DNA from: Vibrio sp. J1-1
GTDB taxonomy: Bacteria > Pseudomonadota > Gammaproteobacteria > Enterobacterales > Vibrionaceae
Assembly: GCF_021728395.1 (NCBI RefSeq)
Contig: NZ_JAKKCM010000004.1
Span: 62,001 to 126,000 of the forward strand
Direction: 5' to 3'
DNA length: 64,000 nt
The first letter of the stretch is position 1; each line of letters begins with the position of its first letter. This document shows, piece by piece, positions 55,435 to 64,000 of the stretch. The notes beneath the pieces were generated by a model. The model saw only the letters and a program-made list of their open reading frames with translations, ran no database searches and had not been told where the DNA came from. Position numbers and translations under genes: made by a program.

Positions 55435-56670
55435 CTAAGCATCCAGAATGCTCTCTATCACATCAAACAACATATCCACCTCTTCAAGTGTGTTGTAATG
55501 CATGCAACCAATCCGGACAACACCGCCGGTCTCTTCCAGCCCAAGCTGACGAACTAAACCCAGTGCGTAAAAATGCCCGTTCCAGACACAAATATTGTGT
55601 TCGCCCAAGGTTTTCGCAATAAATTCTGGCGAATATTTATCGAAGGTCAACGCAAATGTTGGCGTACGAAGCTGCGTATATTCCTTATCGATGCCATACA
55701 GTTTAACGCCCTCTAGCGCATCTAATCGCTGTAAGAAACGCTCACTTAACCGTTGTTCATGCTGAGTATAAAGCGCAAAGCTTTGTTCAAGTCTTTGGCG
55801 AAGTGGTAAACCTTCTTCACCAAACTGCGCTAAGTATTCGACGGCTGCAGTGACGCCAGCCAAGCCTTCAAAGTTTTGCGTCCCTGTTTCAAATCGACCC
55901 GGACCGATATTCGTTGCCGGCTCAACTTTATATGGACGGATGCAATGTAACCATTGGTCAGCGACGTACGCGATTCCCACGTGTGGCCCGAAGAACTTGT
56001 AGGCAGAACACGCAAGGAAATCACAACCTAACTCCTGAACATCAACGAGATGGTGTGGCGCATAGTGCACTGCGTCGACGTAAACTTGAGCACCAACTTG
56101 ATGTGCCATTTCTACAACACTTTGAATATCGACAATTGACCCTGTCGTATTTGAAGCGTAAGTGACTGCGACCAAACGCGTTTTGTCAGACAACAAGCTT
56201 TGTAGATGTTCAAGATCAAGCGTACAGTCATCCTCATTGATACGAACCTGATGAACGACTGCCCCTTTGTCTTCAGCGGCTTGCTGCCAGCTCGAAACGT
56301 TGGAATAGTGATCTAAGGCAGAAACGATAATTTCATCGCCCTCTTGCCAGTCTCGGCTGATCGCACGACTTAATTGGAAAGTCAGCGATGTCATGTTCGC
56401 ACCAAATACAATGTTGCCAGAGGACGGCGCATTCACTAGTGCCTGAGCTGATTCACGCGCACTTTGCATCACGTCAACGGTCGTTTGACTGGAAAAATAG
56501 TGCCCACCCAAATTGGCGTTGAAGTACCCAAGGTAAGCCACCATAGCGTCAAGAACTGACTGTGGCACTTGTGAACCGCCCGGGCCATCAAAGAAAGTAA
56601 CGGGTCTATCGTTATGGTACTGTGCTAACGCAGGAAACTGCTGTCTGATTTGATTAAGATTGAAGTTCAT
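55435..56670 (-). CDS. Class V aminotransferase-fold PLP enzyme (VC1184 subfamily)
   Basis: Protein of 411 residues, SufS/CsdA-like. The PLP lysine is in SAYKFFGPH (Lys225), the ring-stacking DAVHYAPH follows Asp199, and the segment RIGCMHYNT near residue 389 has a cysteine close to where desulfurases have theirs. The family is known as 'cysteine desulfurase family protein, VC1184 subfamily'; its substrate is not established. The ATG at 56670 overlaps the end of the upstream oxygenase gene by 17 bases. The pair is translationally coupled. A longer frame to 56727 lies inside that gene and is rejected. Confidence 0.85.
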   Translation of the reverse strand: MNFNLNQIRQQFPALAQYHNDRPVTFFDGPGGSQVPQSVLDAMVAYLGYFNANLGGHYFSSQTTVDVMQSARESAQALVNAPSSGNIVFGANMTSLTFQLSRAISRDWQEGDEIIVSALDHYSNVSSWQQAAEDKGAVVHQVRINEDDCTLDLEHLQSLLSDKTRLVAVTYASNTTGSIVDIQSVVEMAHQVGAQVYVDAVHYAPHHLVDVQELGCDFLACSAYKFFGPHVGIAYVADQWLHCIRPYKVEPATNIGPGRFETGTQNFEGLAGVTAAVEYLAQFGEEGLPLRQRLEQSFALYTQHEQRLSERFLQRLDALEGVKLYGIDKEYTQLRTPTFALTFDKYSPEFIAKTLGEHNICVWNGHFYALGLVRQLGLEETGGVVRIGCMHYNTLEEVDMLFDVIESILDA

Positions 56671-57310
56671 TACGCTTGTCCGTTGCCGTAAGTACAAATA
56701 CATCCATGTGGCCAGCTTTATCGTCAATCACAGAGCGGATCGGACAGGCGTTATGCCAGAGCTTACTGTCTGCCAACATCGCTACTTCACCATTTTCAAG
56801 AACTTTACGGAAAAATGGCGCTTGGTTGTGGCTGCTGTATAGCATGATATCGCCACCAATGATGTTGTGACGACCCACACCTACCATTGCAATGTGATCA
56901 AAGCCATCTTGGTGGACACCTTCTGGTGCTACTTGAGTCTCATCTTCAAAGGCGGTGATTCGGATTTGGTGAATTTCGATTTCTTGTCCATTCACTAGAT
57001 GATTCGCGTTGACAAACAACTCACACATTTCTCTAAAGCCTTCGCTATCCAGAATATTCTTTTCGATAGGTTCAAATTGACGGACAACATCACCTTGGAA
57101 TTGATTGATGTCTGAAGATTGCACAAAGCTATTTTTATTTAAATCGACGACCTGTCCATTTTCAAAACGTACAACAGAGTAACGTCTTAGTCGATATTGG
57201 CCATCAGCATGCTCTGTGTTTGGAAGCGTTTCGAATGATGGTGACAGTTGCTCAATTGCTGCCATGCTGAGCTGAGTTAAATGTAGAGTATTCTCGCGTG
57301 AATGTAACAT
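56654..57310 (-). CDS. 2OG-Fe(II) dioxygenase family protein
   Basis: Protein of 218 residues of the 2OG-Fe dioxygenase group that includes L-isoleucine 4-hydroxylase (PF10014). The iron triad is clear: His133 and Asp135 in GVHQDGFDH, and His186 in LWHNA. Arg192 in PIRSV probably binds 2-oxoglutarate. It may hydroxylate an amino acid. The ATG at 57310 has GGAG six bases upstream; a tandem ATG at 57313 is closer to it. The next gene is a coupled PLP enzyme, so oxygenase product may feed it. The substrate is unknown. Confidence 0.85.
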   Translation of the reverse strand: MLHSRENTLHLTQLSMAAIEQLSPSFETLPNTEHADGQYRLRRYSVVRFENGQVVDLNKNSFVQSSDINQFQGDVVRQFEPIEKNILDSEGFREMCELFVNANHLVNGQEIEIHQIRITAFEDETQVAPEGVHQDGFDHIAMVGVGRHNIIGGDIMLYSSHNQAPFFRKVLENGEVAMLADSKLWHNACPIRSVIDDKAGHMDVFVLTATDKRNELQS

Positions 57311-58629
<1,319 letters not shown>

Positions 58630-58654
58630 CTTTTCATATTTGTGCCATATCCTT

Positions 58655-58688
58655 AAAACCCAGCGGTATTCCCGCTGGGTTTTCTTTT
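58655..58688 (+). terminator. trxB terminator
   Basis: Perfect 11-base stem AAACCCAGCGG / CCGCTGGGTTT with a five-base loop and a T-rich tail. Confidence 0.93.
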
Positions 58689-58732
58689 GTATACTACCGC
58701 CTCATTAAAACAATTATTATTAAGCCTTTACA

Positions 58733-60520
58733 ATGGATAAGAAAAAGCATAGCAGCTTGAACAAGTGGCTTAAGCAACAAAGTAAGTTAGCCAAGCGCTG
58801 GCTTATGATTGCGATCGGCCTAGGCGTACTTTCAAGCGTGTTTTTATTGGCTCAAGCAGCCCTGCTCGCCTCTATTCTTCATCAATTGATCATCGAACAA
58901 GTCGACAAAAGTGAACTCATTTGGCACTTTGTCGGACTGGGTGGAACCGTTATTGGTCGTGCAGCCTGTACTTGGGGTCGCGAAATCGCTGGTTATCGTT
59001 GTGGAGAACAGATCAGAGTTTATATTCGTCAACTTATTTTGGACAAGGTCCATAAGTTGGGACCTGCTTACATCAAAGGTAAGCCAGCAGGTAGCTGGGC
59101 AACGCTGATCTTAGAGCAAGTGGAAGACATGCAAGATTTCTTCTCTCGCTACCTTCCTCAAATGTCGTTATCGGTATTGATTCCTTTTATCATTCTGATC
59201 GTCGTGTTCCCAGTAAACTGGGCGGCTGGTTTGATTTTCCTGGTTACCGCTCCTCTGGTCCCTATATTTATGGCATTGGTTGGTAAAAAAGCCGCAGAAG
59301 CAAACCGTAAAAACTTCAAAGCTATGCAGCGTTTGTCCGGTCACTTCTACGACCGTCTGCAAGCCATGACGACTATCCGTCTGTTTGACAGAACAAAATC
59401 TGAAACAGAAACGCTTAAAGGTGCATCTGAGGTTTTCCGTACTCGTACTATGGATGTACTAAAAATCGCATTCCTATCTTCGGCAGTTTTAGAGTTCTTT
59501 ACCTCTATTTCCATTGCGATTACCGCCGTTTACTTCGGTTTCAGCTACATCGGTGAGCTAAACTTTGGCTACTATGGCGCTGGGGTAACGCTATTCGCTG
59601 GCCTATTTATTTTGATCTTAGCCCCTGAGTTCTATCAGCCACTGCGTGATCTAGGCACTTACTACCACGCGAAGCAACAGGCGGTTGGTGCAGCAGAAAG
59701 TATTGTCGAGTTTTTGGAACTGGAGGTCGACCACGTCAAAGACGGTAATCAGACTCTAGACCAGGACACACCAATCGAGATTGAAGCTAATGACCTCGTC
59801 ATCTTTAGCCCAGAAGGTAAACAGCTCGCTGGGCCTCTCACCTTCTCGCTAAAAGCAAACCAGAGCACGGCACTTGTTGGGCCGAGTGGTGCAGGCAAAA
59901 CCAGCCTTGTAAATACGATTCTTGGATTTATGCCCTATCAAGGCAGTCTAACAATCAACGGTTGCGAGTTGTCACAACTCGATCTTGCCACATGGCGGAA
60001 AACCATTAGCTGGATTGGTCAAAACCCAATGTTGCTTCACGGCAGTATCCGTGACAATGTCACGCTAGGTAAACACAACGTCCTTGATGATGCAGTCAAT
60101 GTCGCTTTGAAAGACTCACACGCGGCGGAATTTGTTGAGATGCACGGACTGGATTACCCAATTTCTGATCGTTCTGGCGGTTTGTCCGTTGGTCAGGCAC
60201 AACGTCTGGCTCTTTCTCGCGCTATGCTGCAAAACGGGCGTTTTTGGTTACTCGATGAACCAACCGCAAGTTTAGATGCTCGCAGTGAAAGACTGGTTAT
60301 GGAAGGGATTAGTAAATATACCCAATCAACCACGAATTTGATGATCACTCACCAGCTTGCACCATTGAAAAACGTCTCACAGATCTTGGTGATGCAAAAC
60401 GGTCAGATTGTACAGCGTGGTGACTACGCAACTCTCTCGTCTGAGGACGGTTTATTCAAAGACATGTTAGAAGCTAATTTAGCCCAGCGTGAATCAGATA
60501 AGGGGAACTTAGATGCGTGA
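58733..60520 (+). CDS. cydD: ABC exporter CydD (glutathione/cysteine)
   Basis: Protein of 595 residues: six membrane helices (about residues 1-330), then an ATPase domain with Walker A GPSGAGKTS (about 384-392), signature LSVGQAQRLALSRA and Walker B WLLDEPTASLD. CydDC is a heterodimer that exports glutathione and cysteine to the periplasm and is needed for cytochrome bd and c assembly. The stop overlaps the cydC start by 8 bases, so the two are coupled. The ribosome site is weak. Confidence 0.96.
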   Translation: MDKKKHSSLNKWLKQQSKLAKRWLMIAIGLGVLSSVFLLAQAALLASILHQLIIEQVDKSELIWHFVGLGGTVIGRAACTWGREIAGYRCGEQIRVYIRQLILDKVHKLGPAYIKGKPAGSWATLILEQVEDMQDFFSRYLPQMSLSVLIPFIILIVVFPVNWAAGLIFLVTAPLVPIFMALVGKKAAEANRKNFKAMQRLSGHFYDRLQAMTTIRLFDRTKSETETLKGASEVFRTRTMDVLKIAFLSSAVLEFFTSISIAITAVYFGFSYIGELNFGYYGAGVTLFAGLFILILAPEFYQPLRDLGTYYHAKQQAVGAAESIVEFLELEVDHVKDGNQTLDQDTPIEIEANDLVIFSPEGKQLAGPLTFSLKANQSTALVGPSGAGKTSLVNTILGFMPYQGSLTINGCELSQLDLATWRKTISWIGQNPMLLHGSIRDNVTLGKHNVLDDAVNVALKDSHAAEFVEMHGLDYPISDRSGGLSVGQAQRLALSRAMLQNGRFWLLDEPTASLDARSERLVMEGISKYTQSTTNLMITHQLAPLKNVSQILVMQNGQIVQRGDYATLSSEDGLFKDMLEANLAQRESDKGNLDA

Positions 60521-62234
60521 TTTACTCCCTTACTTAAAACTGTATAAAAAGCACTGGTTTGGTTTGTCATTGGGGATGCTATTAGCGTTCCTGACTCTTG
60601 CGGCTTCAATCGGATTGTTAACCCTTTCTGGTTGGTTTATTTCTGCTGCTTCAGTCGCAGGTTTAACCATCGCAAGAGAAACCTTTAACTACATGCTTCC
60701 TGGCGCAGGTGTCCGCGGTGCAGCCATGGCACGTACCGCTGGCCGTTGGGGTGAGCGCGTGGTAAGCCACAACGCAACGTTTAAGCTGCTGACCGATTTG
60801 CGCATCTTCTTCTTCGAGAAACTGACTCCGCTCATGCCGGGGCGAGTTTCCTCCATGCGTGATGCGGACGTGCTTAACCGCTTGGTTGCTGATGTGGATG
60901 CGATGGATCACGTCTATCTACGCCTTATTAGCCCCGTGATCATTGGTATATTCGGTATCCTAAGTTTAACCGCAGTACTGGCATTCTTTGACTGGCATTT
61001 AGCAATGCTGTTGGGTTCAGTACTCACTGTCATGCTGTTGGTTTGGCCGGTGCTGTTCTACAAACTCGGCAAAAAGAATGGTGCGCACCTAACACACCGC
61101 AAAGCTGAACTACGCATTGCAACACTTGACTGGCTGCAAGGCTATAGCGAACTAAGCATTTTTGGTGCGGAAGAACGTTACCGCAACTTGATTTTAGACA
61201 AGCAAAAACAGCTGCTTTCTAATCAGTTTGTTAACGCGAATCTCACCGGTATGGCATCAGGGCTACTTATGCTGGCTAACGGCCTGACACTGGTAATGAT
61301 GTTATGGCTTGCCGCAGATGGCGTCGGTGGGCGAGCTCCAGATCCGTGGATTGCGCTTTTCGCTTTTGCAACCATGGCAAGTTTCGAGATCCTGATGCCT
61401 ATTGCAGGCGCGTTTCAGTATCTAGGTCAAACCTTGACGTCGGCACGTCGACTGAACGAAGTTATTCTTGCCAAACCGGATGTTGTTTTTCCTGAGCAAT
61501 CGAACCGTGAAGACAAACCGTTAGATATCGAGTTTGACAAAATTAGCTTTGCTTATCCTGATGGCCAGCAAAAAGTGCTAAGCGATTTATCGCTATCTCT
61601 ACCTTTGGGTTCAAAAACCGCAGTGGTTGGTCAAACTGGTTCAGGCAAGTCGACTCTCATTCAACTGCTGTGTCGCTACTGGGACGTTAACCAAGGTGAA
61701 GTACGCATTGGTGGCGCGTCACTAAAAGACTGGGCCGAATCTGATCTACGTTCAGCCATTACCGTCGTAAGCCAGCGTGTAGACGTATTAAACGGCACGC
61801 TACGTGACAACCTACTCTTGGCGGCACCGGATGCAACCGATGAGCAACTTGCAGAGATCCTGAATAAAGTGGAACTTGGCGCTTTGCTTGAAGAGCCGGG
61901 ATTAGATGCATGGTTAGGCGACGGTGGACGCCAGCTTTCCGGTGGTGAAAAGCGTCGTATTGGCATCGCTCGAGCACTGTTACGAAATGCGCCTATCTTG
62001 CTCTTGGATGAACCTACTGAGGGTCTAGACAAGCGCACAGAGCAGAAAGTGATGACGTTATTTAACCAGCACTTTGCTAATAAGACAGTGGTGTTCATTA
62101 CTCACCGACTCATCGAGCTAGAGAGCATGGATAACATCTGCTTAATGGAGCAAGGGGAAATCATAGAGCAAGGCGACCACCAAGCGTTGGTAGCGCAACA
62201 AGGTCGCTACTACCAGTTGTTACAGTCTCTATAG
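60513..62234 (+). CDS. cydC: ABC exporter CydC (glutathione/cysteine)
   Basis: Partner of CydD, 573 residues, with the same layout: membrane domain to about residue 320, Walker A GQTGSGKST (about 372-380), signature LSGGEKRRIGIARA (about 473-486), Walker B ILLLDEPTEGLD. AAGGGG precedes the ATG, which lies inside the end of cydD. E. coli continues with aat and infA; here a bidirectional terminator and dsdA follow. Confidence 0.96.
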   Translation: MRDLLPYLKLYKKHWFGLSLGMLLAFLTLAASIGLLTLSGWFISAASVAGLTIARETFNYMLPGAGVRGAAMARTAGRWGERVVSHNATFKLLTDLRIFFFEKLTPLMPGRVSSMRDADVLNRLVADVDAMDHVYLRLISPVIIGIFGILSLTAVLAFFDWHLAMLLGSVLTVMLLVWPVLFYKLGKKNGAHLTHRKAELRIATLDWLQGYSELSIFGAEERYRNLILDKQKQLLSNQFVNANLTGMASGLLMLANGLTLVMMLWLAADGVGGRAPDPWIALFAFATMASFEILMPIAGAFQYLGQTLTSARRLNEVILAKPDVVFPEQSNREDKPLDIEFDKISFAYPDGQQKVLSDLSLSLPLGSKTAVVGQTGSGKSTLIQLLCRYWDVNQGEVRIGGASLKDWAESDLRSAITVVSQRVDVLNGTLRDNLLLAAPDATDEQLAEILNKVELGALLEEPGLDAWLGDGGRQLSGGEKRRIGIARALLRNAPILLLDEPTEGLDKRTEQKVMTLFNQHFANKTVVFITHRLIELESMDNICLMEQGEIIEQGDHQALVAQQGRYYQLLQSL

Positions 62235-62246
62235 ATCTAAAAGATA

Positions 62247-62282
62247 CGCAAAGGGCTCATCACAAGATGAGCCCTTTTTATT
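62247..62282. terminator. Bidirectional terminator, cydC and dsdA
   Basis: Nine-base perfect stem GGGCTCATC / GATGAGCCC with a four-base loop and a T-rich tail; it lies between convergent genes. Confidence 0.92.
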
Positions 62283-62290
62283 TGGAAGCA

Positions 62291-63628
62291 TCAAACACAG
62301 TGTTCTGACTGAGCTAAATATGCCGCCATTTCTGCTTCTGGAACCATACCACCACCCGTTGCCCAAACGAGATGCGTTGCACCACTAAGTTTATCCTTGC
62401 TAATTTGCATACGAGCCCGATATTCACTGTTATTCGATACATGAACCGCTCCGACCATTCCAGCAAGCGCAGAGGGTTCAAGACGGATATTTTCAAGTTC
62501 ACTCAACTGACCTAAATGATGGTACATACGTTGATCAGAAATGGTGTAATACCCGTCTAACAACCTTTCCATCGCCCTCCCGACAAAACCGGAAGCTCTT
62601 CCTACCGCTAAACCATCAGCGGCGGTAACATTATCAATACCTAAATCCTGAACTGAAATTTGGTCGTGCAAACCGGTATGCACACCTAATAACATGCAGG
62701 GAGAATGAGTTGGCTCAGCAAAAATACAATGAACGTTATCTCCAAAAGCCATTTTGAGACCAAATGCGACCCCACCGGGTCCGCCGCCAACCCCACATGG
62801 TAAGTAGACAAACAGTGGATGGTGTTCATCAACAGCAATACCTAACTCTTCAAACTGCTGCTTTAAACGCTCCCCTGCGACTGAATACCCCAAGAATAGA
62901 GTTTGCGAATTTTCGTCATCAATAAAAAAACAGTTAGGATCTTGCTCAGCTTCTTTACGACCCTGCTCCACCGCTACGCCGTAATCTTGTTCGTACTCAA
63001 CAACGTTAACACCATGAGAACGGAGTTTGTCTTTCTTCCATTGGCGAGCATCGGCAGACATGTGGACTGAAACAGAAAACCCAAGTTTTGCACTCATTAT
63101 ACCAATCGACATACCTAAATTGCCTGTCGAACCTACTGCGATTGAGTATTGTTGGAAAAACTGCCGAAATTCTTCGCTAATGAGCTTACTGTAGTCATCC
63201 TCTTCCGCCAGCAATCCTGCTTCTATTGCGAGTTTTTCAGCATGCGTCAGTACCTCGTAAATACCACCACGCGCTTTGATAGAGCCAGAGATGGGTAAAT
63301 GGCTGTCCTTCTTCAACAGTAAGCGACCCGAGATCGGGGTTTTATACTGGGTTTCCAGACAAGCTTTCATCTTCGGAATATCAACAATAGGCGATTCAAT
63401 AATACCATTAGAGGATTCAGTTTCAGGAAAAGCTTTCATTATGTAAGGCGCGAATCGCTTTAGGCGCTGGCTCGCAGCATCAATATCTACGGCGTCTAAA
63501 CCAACATAGGGTAAGCCCTCTTCTAAAGAGGTCACATTTGGGTTAAACCAGCAGACTTCTTTCAAATCGATTAACTGCGTTAGGAGGGGAAATTGTTTTT
63601 GTAGTTCTTCGGTGTCGAGCAAATCCAT
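62291..63628 (-). CDS. dsdA: D-serine dehydratase
   Basis: Protein of 445 residues (E. coli 442). It converts D-serine to pyruvate and ammonia with PLP. The PLP lysine is in [11 protein letters not shown] (about residues 114-124), [17 protein letters not shown] phosphate loop follows (here [13 protein letters not shown]), and [10 protein letters not shown] is the glycine-rich region. AAGGTGGG precedes the ATG. No dsdC or dsdX lies next to it in the window. Regulation is not visible. Confidence 0.96.
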   Translation of the reverse strand: MDLLDTEELQKQFPLLTQLIDLKEVCWFNPNVTSLEEGLPYVGLDAVDIDAASQRLKRFAPYIMKAFPETESSNGIIESPIVDIPKMKACLETQYKTPISGRLLLKKDSHLPISGSIKARGGIYEVLTHAEKLAIEAGLLAEEDDYSKLISEEFRQFFQQYSIAVGSTGNLGMSIGIMSAKLGFSVSVHMSADARQWKKDKLRSHGVNVVEYEQDYGVAVEQGRKEAEQDPNCFFIDDENSQTLFLGYSVAGERLKQQFEELGIAVDEHHPLFVYLPCGVGGGPGGVAFGLKMAFGDNVHCIFAEPTHSPCMLLGVHTGLHDQISVQDLGIDNVTAADGLAVGRASGFVGRAMERLLDGYYTISDQRMYHHLGQLSELENIRLEPSALAGMVGAVHVSNNSEYRARMQISKDKLSGATHLVWATGGGMVPEAEMAAYLAQSEHCV

Positions 63629-63724
63629 GTTAATCCCACCTTATTCAATCTTTGCCGAAGTAAAGTGCTCAACATGAAAAGTGGTATTCTGTTTGGCTAA
63701 TTTACCCAAGCATTGGTTAGTTAA

Positions 63725-63755
63725 ACAAAAGCGCCGCAAGTGCGACGCTTTGAGC
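63725..63755 (-). terminator. serC terminator
   Basis: Read on the minus strand, AAGCGTCGC pairs with GCGGCGCTT (one mismatch), with a short loop and TTTTG tail. It follows the serC stop by 20 bases. Confidence 0.75.
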
Positions 63756-63774
63756 AGTTCAGCGTTGGTTTAAA

Positions 63775-63999
63775 CTAGGCGTACTTTTCTTCGAACTCTT
63801 TCATAAAGTTCACAAGCGCCTCAACACCTTCTAGTGTCATTGCGTTGTAGATAGACGCACGCATACCACCTACAGCACGGTGACCTTTCAGAGACTTCAA
63901 GCCTTTAGCATCGGCTAGCTCTAAGAAAGTGCTATCAAGCTCTGGCTTCGCTAACTGGAACGGTACGTTCATTAATGAGCGGTTCGCAGAGTGGATACC
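63775..63999 (-). CDS. serC: Phosphoserine aminotransferase, C-terminal fragment
   Basis: The 3' end of a gene cut by the right edge; 74 residues are visible, and the frame is open to base 63999. It ends like E. coli Ser[36 protein letters not shown], then [16 protein letters not shown]. SerC makes phosphoserine in serine synthesis and also acts in pyridoxine synthesis. The catalytic lysine lies outside the window. The methionine at 63972 is internal. The closing motif is specific, so the call is firm. Confidence 0.95.
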   Translation of the reverse strand, partial: GIHSANRSLMNVPFQLAKPELDSTFLELADAKGLKSLKGHRAVGGMRASIYNAMTLEGVEALVNFMKEFEEKYA

Positions 64000-64000
64000 G

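Overview
The window looks like chromosomal backbone of a Vibrio or a close Vibrionaceae relative. The basis is the kind and order of the genes (relV, a SulA-like gene under a LexA box, a long-form purC, a VcINDY-type transporter, trxB-cydDC, DUF3334/DUF2786/DUF3581/DUF2797 proteins), typical Vibrio codon use, and PurR boxes of gamma-proteobacterial type. Most genes are housekeeping. No rRNA, tRNA, CRISPR array, prophage or insertion sequence was found. Both ends cut genes: sbcB on the left and serC on the right.

Layout. 1-6.2 kb: sbcB end, lrgAB-like pair, cdd, purT, tpm, relV, ihfA. 6.7-11.5 kb: an AEC transporter and a sucrose-type group (scrR, scrK, scrB) with LacI-type operators. 11.8-15.2 kb: pheST. 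15.4-20.8 kb: an RND/MMPL exporter, a periplasmic LolA-like protein and an outer-membrane barrel behind a TetR regulator, with four matching inverted-repeat operators. 21.3-22.9 kb: an XRE-type regulator and ybjQ. 23.2-26.4 kb: rplT, rpmI, infC, thrS. 26.8-30.9 kb: Spo0M-like protein and hutC-hutI-hutG. 31-38.5 kb: DUF3581, glutathionyl-hydroquinone reductase, YgiD-type dioxygenase with a divergent LysR regulator, a small methyltransferase, YdiJ. 38.7-43.3 kb: DUF3334, DUF2786, an OmpA-like lipoprotein, a Sel1/J-domain membrane protein, a small zinc-ribbon protein, a SulA-like protein. 43.5-64 kb: purC, a PhoD-type Tat lipoprotein, a DEAH-type helicase, malic enzyme, sanA, a SLC13 carrier, DUF2797, a PLP enzyme with a 2OG-Fe oxygenase, trxB, cydDC, dsdA, serC.

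The most striking regulatory signal is the thrS leader. Downstream of a good sigma-70 promoter it holds two hairpins, each with a seven-base loop that reads as a threonine anticodon loop (GGU and CGU). This matches the two-arm tRNA-mimic operator known from E. coli thrS. The next gene, infC, starts at AUU, the other classic autoregulatory oddity of this operon.

The E. coli order thrS-infC-rpmI-rplT-pheS-pheT-ihfA is kept here in order and strand, but is opened at two seams. The lipid-export-like operon with its regulators lies between rplT and pheS, and the sugar group lies between pheT and ihfA. pheST has gained, or kept, its own promoter and shows no Phe-rich leader peptide. The best candidates for undescribed biology are the TetR-controlled three-protein envelope system and the translationally coupled 2OG-oxygenase/PLP-enzyme pair. 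All calls come from reading the sequence; no database search was run.
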